Origin: DASQPR01 sp963724705
GTDB taxonomy: Bacteria > Actinomycetota > Actinomycetes > Mycobacteriales > Micromonosporaceae
Direction: 5' to 3'
DNA length: 64,000 nucleotides
Assembly: GCA_963724705.1 (NCBI GenBank)
Contig: CAVRVS010000004.1
Span: 434,001-498,000, forward strand
Shown here: piece after piece, positions 52,192 to 61,224 of the stretch
How the letters are laid out: every line of letters starts with the position of its first letter
How positions within the stretch are numbered: position 1 is the stretch's first letter
The notes under the pieces: generated by a model
Told to the model about the DNA's origin: nothing
The model's input: only the letters and a program-made list of their open reading frames with translations
Databases searched by the model: none
Made by a program: the position numbers and the translations under genes

Positions 52192-54772
52192 ATGGCTGAC
52201 ACCGGCACGCAGCGGTCGGCCGCCATCAGGACGCCGGATCAGCGGCTGCGGGTGTTCGTGTCTTCGACCTTGGTCGAACTGGCCGCTGAGCGCAGCGCGG
52301 CACGCGCGGCGATCGAGCAGTTGCGACTGGCCCCGGTGATGTTCGAATCCGGCGCGCGGCCGCATCCGGCGCAGGCGCTGTACCGGGCCTACCTCGCGCA
52401 GTCCGACGTTTTCGTCGGCATCTACGGCGACAGCTACGGCTGGGTCGGGCCGGGAATGACGATCTCGGGCCTCGAGGATGAGTTCCAGTTGGCGGCGAAC
52501 ATGCCGCGGCTGCTGTACGTCAAGTCACCGGCCCCCGGTCGGGAGCCAGGGCTGGGCCGGATGCTCGACCGGATCAAGGCGAGCGGTCAGTCTTCGTACA
52601 AGAGGTTCACGGATGCCACGCAACTGCAGGAGTTGATCCTGACGGACCTGGCGACGTTGCTCGCGGAACGATTCGACGATCCGCAGCGCGCCGTCCACGA
52701 GCATCATCCCTCCGTCGCCCGTCACGACGCTGGTGGGGCGGGATGACGACGTCAACCAGATCGTCGGTTTGCTGGGCGCGAGCGAGCGCCGTCTGGTTGT
52801 GCTGACGGGCGCTGGCGGGATCGGCAAGACCAGGCTGGCACTGGCCGCGATGGAACGCAGCGCAGAGCAATGGCCCGATGGCGTTGCCTTCGTCGACCTG
52901 TCAGCGATCACCGATGCCGCGGCTTGTGCCCGATGCAATCGCCTCGGCGCTCGATCTGGTCGTGCAGGGTCGGGAGCAGTCGCTGGACGCTCTGCGACGG
53001 CGCCTCTCCGACCGGAACATGCTGATCGTCCTCGACAACTTCGAGCAGGTGCTCGATGCTGCGCCGGTGATCGCTGACCTGCTGCAGCGCGCGCCGCATC
53101 TGCATGTCCTGGTGACCAGTCGAGTGGCGCTGCGGGTGCGCGGCGAGCAGGAATGGCGAGTCGACGCGCTGGAGGTTCCGCCGGCGACCGGGGACCCGGC
53201 GGAGTTGGCGCGGACGCCAGCGCTGCGGTTGTTTGTCGATCGCGTTCGTGATGTCCAGGCCGGGATTCGAATTGACGAGCGAGAACGCGCCGGCCGTGGC
53301 CGAGTTGTGCCGCCGATTGGGCGGTCTGCCGCTGGCGTTGGAACTGGCCGCGGCATGGATGCGGCTGCTGACACCGGAACAGATGCTCAGCCAGCTGTAC
53401 GGACGTCTCGAGCAACCCGGCGCCCTCGTCGACCTGCCCGATCGGCAGCAGACGCTGACCAACACGATCTCGTGGAGCTATGACCTGCTGTCCCCGTCCG
53501 CACGAGAGTTGCTGACGCGGTTGTCAGTGTTCGCGGCGCCATTCACCGTCGACGGCGTTGCGGCGGTCTGCGGGGCCGACGACGCCGATGTGGTTGAGGA
53601 TCTGTCCATTCTGGTGGACAGCAGCATGGTGAGCCCGTCGGAGCGGCCCGACCGTCAGCGCGGGTTCCAACTGCTCGATCCGATCCGCCGATTCGCTGCC
53701 GCGCGACTGGAGCAAGCGGACCAGACGTTCAGCCGTCTTCACCGGTACGTCCTCGACGTCCTCGAGGCAGCCAACGACCGGCTCGGCTCGCAGGACCTGT
53801 TGATGCGTCGGCTCGACAGCGAGCAGCCGAACCTTCAGGTCGTGATCGGGTGGATCGGCCGTAACGGAAAGCCGTCAGGCCCGCTGCTGCGCGCTCTCGG
53901 CGACGTCTGGGTGTGGTTGCTGGCGTGCGGGCACCTGAGGCAGTCCTCCGAGCTGTGGCAACAGATCCAGGCACTGCCGCAAAGCGGCCTGCGTACGGAA
54001 AGCGACCGTTTGGCGCTGCAGTGGTTGCAGGTCAACAGGTTGCTCAACGACGGCGCCTTTGCCGAGGCGGGCAAGCTCATTGACGACATGATGCCCAACG
54101 CGCGCCGGATCGAGATGCCCGCGCGCGTCGCGTTCTTGCTCACGGCACGGGCGATCGTCCTGTCATCCGCGGCGCGGCGACGAAGCCCGCGCGAACTTCG
54201 AGGAGGCGCTGTCGGTGGCTCGCGCCGCCGACGACCCGCTCGCGTTGGGCTACGCACTGCCGCACTACGGCTTGCTCCTGGCCACCGACGGGGACGTGAC
54301 GTCAGGCGCCCAGGAGCGCCACCAGGAGACACTGGACATCGCCTCCTCGCTCAATGACCAGAACCTCATTGCCGAAGCACACTACGACCTGGCATTGGAC
54401 GTCATGCTCCTCGGCGATTCCGAATCAGCGCAACCACACCTCGCTGTCGCGGTCGGGTGCTACCAGGACTTCGACCACCTCGAAGGCTTGACCCGCTGCA
54501 TCGGCGCGTTCGGCGCGCTCGCCCTCCAGCGCGGAGACAGCCACCTCGCCGCCCGCCTCACGGGAGCGGCCGCGGCGGCGCGCGACACCATCGGTCTGAC
54601 ACCGTGGCCGTCGGTGATCGAACTGGAACGCCGGACCACTGACCGGATCAGGGCGCTCGTGTCCGATGACGCGTTCAGCACTCTGGTCGACTCGGGCCGG
54701 AGTCTCACGATTAGCGACGCACTCGCTGAGGCTGGCGCACAGTTGGGTCCGACCCACGTACATGCGGCCTGA
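52192..54772 (+). CDS. STAND ATPase: DUF4062, NB-ARC and TPR-like repeats, four frameshifts
   Basis: ATG 52192 (in-frame ATGs at 52174 also possible). Order: DUF4062 domain (TPDQRLRVFVSSTLVELAAERSAARAAIEQL, SDVFVGIYGDSYGWV, GLEDEFQLA), linker PPSPVTTLVGRDDDV, NB-ARC with Walker A LVVLTGAGGIGKTRLALAAM, Walker B NMLIVLDNFEQVL, HVLVTSR, GLPLALELAAAWMRLL and a winged helix, then about 400 residues of helical TPR-like repeats. No LuxR or other DNA-binding domain follows. Extra bases near 52680, 52914, 53265 and 54178 break it; removing all four leaves exactly 859 codons. STAND proteins signal on ligand sensing; some related architectures defend against phage. DUF4062 is often the effector-associated domain. 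Role inferred. Confidence 0.82.
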
Positions 54773-54953
54773 GTCGGCGACACGCTCGGATACGCAGCCA
54801 CCGTCACCTCGCCGGCCGATCCGCTCACCGACACGGCGACGGCGGCGTAGCGTCCGGTTTGGGGATCGCTCGAACAGCCTGAGCGTGCCCGGGCGATCAG
54901 CGTCACGCCGCAGCGATGAATCGGATGAGCGAGCCGGGAGAGGAAGACGATCG

Positions 54954-55802
54954 ATGACCGCTAGATATTCGGAGCTTCCGAACAAGGTGATCGGCGCCAC
55001 GAACGGGATCGATTATGCGTACCGCGACTGCGGCGAGGGTGGCGTGCCGCTGGTCCTCCTGCAGCATTTCCGTGGCAATCTCGACAACTGGGATCCGGCG
55101 TTGATCGACGCCCTGGCATCGAACCGCCGAGTGGTCACGTTCGACAATGCTGGGGTGGGCGGCTCGACCGGCACGACGCCGGACACGATTGGGCACATGG
55201 CCCGTGACGCGATCGGATTCGTGACTGCGCTCGATCTCGGCCAGGTCGATGTTCTCGGGTTCTCGATCGGCAGCTTCGTGGCGCAGCACATCGCGCTGAC
55301 CCGACCGGCCCTGGTGCGCAAGTTAATTCTGGCGTCGTCGGCGCCACAGGGCGCGGCGGGGATGCATGGCTGGGCCGCCGACGTCATCGACGCCGTCGGC
55401 TCGCATCAGACCTCCCCGGAGGAATACCTCGGGGTGTTCTTCGCCCGGTCGGCCGCCAGTCAACAGGCAGGTAAGGAAGCGTTGGCCCGGATGTACGCCC
55501 GGACCGAGAACCGGGACACGCCCACCACATGGGCCACCCGCGAGGCGCAGTATGACGCGGTCTGCGCCTGGGGCGTCCCGGATCACGCACACCTACAACG
55601 GGTCAGCGCTATCGACATGCCGGTATTCGTCGCCAACGGCGACAACGATCCGATGATCCTGCCGCACTACTCCTACCTGCTGGCTGGACTTATCCCGCAG
55701 GCGCAGATCAAGATCTACCCGGACGCGGCGCACGGCTTCCTCTTCCAGCATCATGCCGAGTTCGCGGCCGACGTCGACGAATATCTGCAAGCCGCCCGTT
55801 GA
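54954..55802 (+). CDS. Alpha/beta hydrolase
   Basis: A 282-residue hydrolase from ATG 54954 (GAGAGGAAG upstream). Motifs: VLLQHFRGNLDNWDPALIDAL (oxyanion region), VVTFDNAGVGGSTG, nucleophile elbow VLGFSIGSFVAQHIAL (Ser near residue 103), acid MPVFVANGDNDPMI and His in PDAAHGFLFQHHAEFAADV. Similar to chloroperoxidase-like and esterase-type family members. It follows the STAND gene by 182 bases in the same direction. Substrate unknown. Confidence 0.87.
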   Translation: MTARYSELPNKVIGATNGIDYAYRDCGEGGVPLVLLQHFRGNLDNWDPALIDALASNRRVVTFDNAGVGGSTGTTPDTIGHMARDAIGFVTALDLGQVDVLGFSIGSFVAQHIALTRPALVRKLILASSAPQGAAGMHGWAADVIDAVGSHQTSPEEYLGVFFARSAASQQAGKEALARMYARTENRDTPTTWATREAQYDAVCAWGVPDHAHLQRVSAIDMPVFVANGDNDPMILPHYSYLLAGLIPQAQIKIYPDAAHGFLFQHHAEFAADVDEYLQAAR

Positions 55803-55831
55803 CGGCAGGTAGTCACGCGCCGAGGCCAGAC

Positions 55832-56860
55832 CTACTCAATGCGCGCCTTCTGGTCGGTGGAGTCGCGGACCACCAGCTCCGGCTCGAAGACGACCTGCCG
55901 ATGCTGATGTGTCTCGGGCTGGGCCACCTCATCAATGAGCAGTTCGGTGGCGGCCTGACCGAGTTGCGAGCGTGGCTGGCGTACCGACGTGAGCGGTACG
56001 GCCGCTGCCGCCGCGAAGTCGATGTCGTCGTACCCGATGATCGCAAGGTCGGCCGGCACGTCAAGGTGGCGGCGGGTCATTTCCTGCAGCACGCCGAGCG
56101 CCAGCAGATCGTTGGCGCAGAAGACCGCGGTCGGCCGGTTGCGCTTGCTCATGTCGGCGATCCGAGCGCCGGCTTCCCGCCCGGCCGACACATTGAGAAC
56201 GTCGGTCTCAATGAGCGACAAGCGGTCGTCGTCGAGTCCGGCCGTCCGTACCGCTCGCCGGGCACCGGTGAGGCGGTCGGCGACCTGGTTGATTTTCAAC
56301 GGTCCGCCAACGAAGGCGATCCGGGTGTGGCCCAGATCGAGGAGGTGGGACGCGGCGATCTCGCCGCCCACCACGTCTTCAACGGCGACTGAGCACTGCC
56401 GGCGCGGTGCGCCACGGTCGACCAGGACGGTGGGCGTGCCGTGCTGGCGGATCTCGCCGATACGCGGGTTCCGGCTGCTGACGGGCGTGATGAGGATGCC
56501 GTAGGCACGCTGCTCCTGGAGCAGGCTCAGGTAGTGGTTCTCCCGGTCCGGGCTGTTGCTGCTGTTGCACAGGATCACGGACAGGCCAGACTTGGCGGCG
56601 GCGCTTTCGACACCGGCTGCGAGGTCGGTGAAGAATGGGTTTCCGATATCGAGGACCAACAATCCGATGGTACGGCTGCGGCCGGCCCGCAGTTGGCGCG
56701 CGGCCTCGTTGCGGACGAACCCGAGGTCCTCGATGGCCTGGAGGACCCGTTCGCGGGTCGCGGGCGCCACCCGCTCCGGTCGGTTGAGCACATTGGACAC
56801 CGTGCCGAGAGAAACGCCTGCCCGTTTGGCGACATTTATGATATTTGCGGGGTCGGTCAC
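55832..56860 (-). CDS. LacI-family repressor of the rhamnoside cluster
   Basis: A 342-residue LacI/GalR regulator from GTG 56860 after GGGAGGACGAC. HTH: INVAKRAGVSLGTVSNVLNRPERVAPATRERVLQAIEDLGFVRNEAARQLRAG; periplasmic-binding-like effector domain: IGLLVLDIGNPFFTDLAAGVESAA, GILITPVSS, HLLDLGHTRIAFVGG, AVFCANDLLALGVLQEM and LAIIGYDDIDFA. It is divergent from the import/rhamnosidase operon across about 1.06 kb that holds several LacI-like operators. It most likely represses the operon until a rhamnose-derived ligand is present (inference). Confidence 0.92.
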   Translation of the reverse strand: MTDPANIINVAKRAGVSLGTVSNVLNRPERVAPATRERVLQAIEDLGFVRNEAARQLRAGRSRTIGLLVLDIGNPFFTDLAAGVESAAAKSGLSVILCNSSNSPDRENHYLSLLQEQRAYGILITPVSSRNPRIGEIRQHGTPTVLVDRGAPRRQCSVAVEDVVGGEIAASHLLDLGHTRIAFVGGPLKINQVADRLTGARRAVRTAGLDDDRLSLIETDVLNVSAGREAGARIADMSKRNRPTAVFCANDLLALGVLQEMTRRHLDVPADLAIIGYDDIDFAAAAAVPLTSVRQPRSQLGQAATELLIDEVAQPETHQHRQVVFEPELVVRDSTDQKARIE

Positions 56861-57109
56861 GTCGTCCTCCCAGCGAAGCCGGCGGATTTGATGGTATCAA
56901 CACCCCAACCCACCGACGCCACGAGAGAACGGGTGCCGCCCGGCCGTGCACGGGAGCCGTGCCGTTTTGCCCAAAGCGTTGTGCGGAGGGAGCTTTGGCT
57001 TGGCGACGAACGGAACAGACCGGATGGGCGTCGCCGCGTCGGGCCCGTAACGAAAGTGAAACACTCCCTTGACGTGACGTGGCGCACACCGCTAGCGTCC
57101 CTGGCCAGA

Positions 57110-57123
57110 GTGAAATCTTTCAC
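57110..57123. promoter_or_regulatory. LacI-type operator at the upstream promoter
   Basis: GTGAAA-TC-TTTCAC, perfect 6-bp arms with a 2-bp centre, placed at about +5 to +19 of the candidate promoter at 57069-57098. The sequence is close to the TGAAA-N-TTTCA class of LacI-family operators. A partial GTGAAACAC box lies at 57056-57064. Confidence 0.6.
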
Positions 57124-57727
57124 GTCATGGGCCGCCGATGGACCAAACGGAGCAGCGATCGAACGTTGAGGTGCCGGACCGGTGCGCTCGCTCGGCCGGC
57201 CGGTCACGGGCGCCGAACTCGCGGCGACGACCGCAGAGACGGAGGTTGAGCGCAATGGCACCGCACCCGAAGCACCGCGGCGAGAGTCCTGCTTATCTCA
57301 CACCAGACTCGTGAGCCAGAACTGCTCGCTCGGATGAATAGTTCCGGCTGGCACCGAGTTTGCCGAGCCCCAAAAGTCGGAATCGTCCGGCCCATCGAGC
57401 AGGTTCTGACACGCAGTCTCGAGGGTTGCTCGACTTCGCAAACAAACCGAGGCGGAGGCGAGGAAGCACCTCTAGCCCCTCGCTTTCCTCGACATCGCGG
57501 CTGCTAAAGCGATCATCGCCAGCTCTGTGCCGGGATGCGCCGTCACCGCGAGGCAGGCGCTCCCGCAGGGGCGGTCAGAGACCAATGGATCCCGTGGGAC
57601 ACGAATGAACGCGATGCGCCGTCGACCCGTTTCAGGCGTCCGGTATCCGCGGGGCCTGCCGCGAATTCCTGTACGCGGGCCGAAGCGAATGACGCGAAGT
57701 TACCGCGACGCGCTCGACGTCCCTGCG

Positions 57728-57745
57728 CAAACGTAGCAACGTTTG
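57728..57745. promoter_or_regulatory. Inverted repeat in the rhamnoside upstream region
   Basis: CAAACGT-AGCA-ACGTTTG, perfect 7-bp arms, 4-bp spacer, 180 bases upstream of the operon's first gene. Possible regulator site; the arrangement differs from the LacI-like boxes nearby. Confidence 0.5.
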
Positions 57746-57804
57746 AGCACCGACGACCGACCGCGCCAGATCCGCCAAAGCAAGCCGACCGGATATCACG
57801 TTTC

Positions 57805-57869
57805 TGAATCGTTACAGCCCGCGATTGACGTTAACCACTCAAGTACCTATTTTCGTGTGAAGCGATTCA
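57805..57869. promoter_or_regulatory. Pair of LacI-type operators upstream of the rhamnoside operon
   Basis: TGAATCGTTACA (57805-57816) and TGAAGCGATTCA (57858-57869), both with the central CG and TGAA/TTCA-type arms of LacI operators, 53 bases apart centre to centre (about five helical turns). They end 56 bases before the ATG of the binding-protein gene, a good position for repression or DNA looping by the divergent LacI protein. Confidence 0.7.
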
Positions 57870-57924
57870 ATGCCAGCCGGATTCCCGGCGGGAGCGGGGA
57901 CGCCCAATACCAAGGAGGTATTTC

Positions 57925-59242
57925 ATGTTCCCTAGACGGACGGCAGCCCGCGTTGTCGCCATGCTCGGCGGTGTCGCCCTAGTGGGCGCGGCGCTTGTCG
58001 CTTGCTCATCGTCGAACGCGAGCAGCTCGGGCGGCGCGACGACGATTTCATTGTTGGCTGGTGGAAATGATCCGGCGGCGACGAAGTTCGCGAACGATAT
58101 GGCGACTGCGTTTCACCAGGCGAATCCGACGATCACGGTTAAGGTCGACACTCGTCCGGGTGGCACCGATGGCGACAACCTTGTCAAGACCCGCTTGTCG
58201 ACGGGGACCATGGACGATGTGTTCCTGTACAACTCGGGGTCGCTGTTCCAGGCTCTTCACCCCGACCAAACGCTGCAGCCGCTCACCAACGAGCCGTGGG
58301 TGAAAGATCTCACCTCTGACTTCAAGAAGACGGTCAGCACGCCGAAGGGTTTGTACGGCGCCCCGAACGGCACGACCTTCGACGGCGGCGTCATGTACAA
58401 CAAGAAGGTCTACGCGAAGCTCGGGCTGTCGGTGCCGACGACCTGGGACCAGTTCATCAGCAACAGCGAGAAGATCAAGGCCGCCGGCATCATCCCGGTC
58501 CTCGCAGTCCTACGGGGACACCTGGACCAGCCAGCTCTTTGTGCTCGCTGATTTCGCGAACGTCAGCGAACAGGATCCGAACTGGGCGACCGACTACACG
58601 AACAACAAGGCCAAGTACGTCGACCCGCCCGCGTTGGCTGGCTTCACGCACACCCAGGAGATCTTCGACAAGGGCCTGATGAACAAGGACTACGCGTCGC
58701 TGACGAACGTGAACGCGCTGAAGCTGCTCGCCACCGGCCAGGCGGCGCAGTACCCGATGATCACCGTGATCATCTCCAATGTGGTGCAGAGCAACCCGGA
58801 CCAGGTGAACGACATCGGCTATTTCGCGATGCCGCCGGATTCGGGTGATGCGCACGCGACCGTCTGGGAGGCTGGTGGATCGTACATCCCGAAGTCGACC
58901 ACCGGCGCCAAGCTCGCCGCGGCCAAGAAGTTCGTCGCGTTCATCAACTCGCCGGCCGGTTGCGACATCCAGAACTCGGCGGGCGTTCCTGCCGGTCCGT
59001 TCGCGATCAGTACGTGCACGGTTCCGAGTAACGCCCCGGCGCTGGTTGCCGATGAGGCCCAGTATCAGACCGCCGGAAAGACCGGGCTGGCGCTGGAGTT
59101 CATTTCGCCGATCAAGGGTCCGAACCTCGAGAAGATCCTCATTCAGGTCGGCTCCGGCATCAGCAGTGCGCAACAGGGCGCCTCCCTGTACGACAACGAC
59201 GTGAAGGCTCAGGCCCAGCAGCTCGGACTCCCGGGCTGGTAG
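57925..59242 (+). CDS. CUT1 sugar-binding lipoprotein of the rhamnoside cluster, one frameshift
   Basis: ATG 57925 with AAGGAGGT. Lipobox ALVACSSS after MFPRRTAARVVAMLGGVALVG. Family 1 binding protein: TTISLLAGGNDPAATKFANDMATAFHQANPTITVKVDTRPGG, TMDDVFLYNSGSLF, TFDGGVMYNKKVY, then WTSQLFVLADFANV, ALKLLATGQAAQYPMITVI, DSGDAHATVWEAGGSYIPKS, AAKKFVAFINSPAG. The two halves are in different frames; removing one base near 58512 gives 438 residues (ILAxSYGDTWTSQ). It feeds the two permeases that follow. The cluster suggests rhamnose or rhamnosides as ligand. Confidence 0.9.
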
Positions 59243-59284
59243 ACCGGGCGACCCTCATGCCCCTGTGGCAAAGCGTGTGAACAC

Positions 59285-59315
59285 CGGGGTCGATGACCAG
59301 CGGCCATCGACCCCG
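59285..59315 (+). terminator. Intercistronic hairpin after the binding-protein gene
   Basis: An 11-bp stem (CGGGGTCGATG at 59285-59295 with CATCGACCCCG at 59305-59315). It lies between the binding protein and permease genes, exactly as in the operon at the start of the window. Confidence 0.6.
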
Positions 59316-59355
59316 CGTGTCGCATTCCAGCAGTGAACCCGATGAGGAGCAAATC

Positions 59356-60293
59356 GTGTCGACGGCCAACACCACGACCGCGATACAAGCGGCCGACGTC
59401 ATCACCGAGCCTCATGTGTCGAAGAAGCGGCGGCCGATCAAGTCGTACTACCCGACGTCGTTCTTCATCCCGACGGTCGTCCTGTACATCGTGTTCTTCG
59501 CCATCCCGTCGGTCGCGTCGTTCTACTTCTCGCTGACGCGGTGGTCACTGTTCGACTCGCAGCTTCATCGGGTTCGACAACTTCACAGCAGTTCTTCCAA
59601 AATCCGCAGCTCTACACCAGCTTCATTCACACCCTGCTCTACGGTGTCATTACCTCCGGAGCCAAGGTCGTTATCGGGTTTTTCCTGGCTGTGCTCCTGA
59701 CCGGGCCCGTCATCGGTCGCGGTTATCTCCGAGCCGTCGTGTTCTTCCCGGTGCTGGTTTCGACGATCGGTGTCGGATTCATGTTCAAGTCCCTGCTCGA
59801 CCCGTTCCATGGCATGGTCAACGCCGTTGCAGGGTTTTTCGGATTGCCGCAGCCGGGCTGGTTCACCGACCCACACCTCGCCATCTACACGATCGCGGCC
59901 GTCGACATCTGGAAGGGTGTCGGCATTGCGACGCTGATCTTCATGGCCGGCATTGTCGCCATTCCGAACGAGTACTTCGAGGCGGCGAGGATCGACGGCG
60001 CCGGCTCCTGGAAGATGTTGCGCCAGATCACGATTCCGCTCTCGAGAGGGGCGACGGCGACCGTCATCATCCTCTCCCTCATCGGTGGCCTGCGATCGTT
60101 CGACATCATCTGGGCCACCACGGGCGGTGGGCCCGGCTTCACGAGCGACGTGATCGCATCCGTCATCTACAAGGAATACGAGGCCGGATTCTATGGTCTC
60201 TCGGCCGCCGGAAACGTGATCCTGTTCCTCGTCGTCACAGTGATCATGGTTCCGCTTGCGTATGTACTCAACCGGAAGCAGGTGGAACTGTGA
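59356..60293 (+). CDS. CUT1 permease (MalF-like) of the rhamnoside cluster, two frameshifts
   Basis: GTG 59356 with GAGGAG upstream. N-terminal cytoplasmic tail then FFIPTVVLYIVFFAIPSVASFYF, six spans, and the EAA loop NEYFEAARIDGAGSWKMLRQITIPLSRGA. The region 59560-59595 is split over three frames; dropping one extra base at about 59560 and one at about 59590 gives SLTRWSLFDSSFIGFDNFTQFFQNP and a 311-residue permease of normal length. Its stop overlaps the GTG of the next permease (GTGA). Confidence 0.88.
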
Positions 60294-61123
60294 CCAGCGC
60301 ACGCACCCGTGCCTGGATCGTGGGCACCATCGCGATCATCGTGTCCATCGTCGTCTTCCTCGTTCCGTTCGTATTCGTGGTCCTCCAGGCGTCGAAGGCC
60401 CCCGCCGACGCGTCGACCCTCGCGTTCTCGTGGCCGACGCACTGGCAGTTTTTCGCGAACCTTCGCGCCGTGCTCCAGACGAACGACGGAATCATCTGGC
60501 GCGCCTTCTTCAACAGCGCGATCCTGACCGTCACGTCAGTCACGATCACGGTCGTTCTCGCCGCGATGGCCGGGTACGTGCTCGCGCGCCGGAAGAGCAA
60601 GTGGAACGCGGTCGTCAACTTCTTCGTCCTGGCCGGATTGATCGTGCCACCGGCTGTGGTGCCGACCATCTGGGTGCTCCAGCGTCTGCATCTGTTCGGA
60701 ACCTTGCCAGGAATGATCCTGATCGAGGCCACCTTCGGGCTGTCGTTCTCCATCCTGCTGTTCCGTGCCTTCGTCGGGAACATTCCCCGTGAGCTCGACG
60801 AGGCGGCGGTGCTCGACGGCGCCGGCCCGTTCCGGCTCTTCTTCCGGGTTGTCCTGCCGTTGCTGCGACCCGTCGTTGTGACGGTGGTCGTGGTCCAGTC
60901 GGTGTTCGTCTTCAACGACTTCGCCGGCCCGCTCTACTTCCTGCCGGGCAACGAGAACGCCACCGTTCAGCTCACGCTGTTTACCTTCCAGGGCCAGAAC
61001 ATCAGCTACTACAACCTGCTGTTCATGGACATCCTGCTCATCACCATTCCGCCCCTGATCGCCTACATCTTCTCCAACCGGCAGATCGTCGCCGGCCTCA
61101 CGAGCGGGGCCATCAAAGGCTGA
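60290..61123 (+). CDS. CUT1 permease (MalG-like) of the rhamnoside cluster
   Basis: A 277-residue MalG-type permease from GTG 60290, overlapping the previous stop by four bases. Spans begin with WIVGTIAIIVSIVVFLVPFVFVVL; the EAA loop is ELDEAAVLDGAGPFRLFFRVVLPLLRPV near residue 170; the end SNRQIVAGLTSGAIKG is typical. No ATPase gene follows, so the importer probably uses a shared MsiK-type ATPase (inference). Confidence 0.93.
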   Translation: MTSARTRAWIVGTIAIIVSIVVFLVPFVFVVLQASKAPADASTLAFSWPTHWQFFANLRAVLQTNDGIIWRAFFNSAILTVTSVTITVVLAAMAGYVLARRKSKWNAVVNFFVLAGLIVPPAVVPTIWVLQRLHLFGTLPGMILIEATFGLSFSILLFRAFVGNIPRELDEAAVLDGAGPFRLFFRVVLPLLRPVVVTVVVVQSVFVFNDFAGPLYFLPGNENATVQLTLFTFQGQNISYYNLLFMDILLITIPPLIAYIFSNRQIVAGLTSGAIKG

Positions 61124-61224
61124 CACCGCAGCCACCCACCGACGCCCACTCGTCAGCGCGGGCGGTTGCGCCCCGCAGCCAATTCGATGACCGAGAACGA
61201 CCAACATCCAATGGAGATACATCA

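Larger units (their letters stand above)
56861..57924. promoter_or_regulatory. Long regulatory region upstream of the rhamnoside operon
   Basis: 1,064 bases without a convincing gene. A candidate promoter reads rightward (TTGACG at 57069-57074, 18-base spacer, TAGCGT at 57093-57098). A ribosome-site-plus-ATG at 57255 opens a 19-codon frame that I cannot support as a gene. Several inverted repeats are listed separately. Function of the 5' half is unexplained. Confidence 0.5.

Noticed and set aside
57255..57314. 19-codon ORF with a good ribosome site in the long upstream region
   Set aside because: It is too short and lacks any recognisable motif. It could be a leader peptide, but nothing else supports that.
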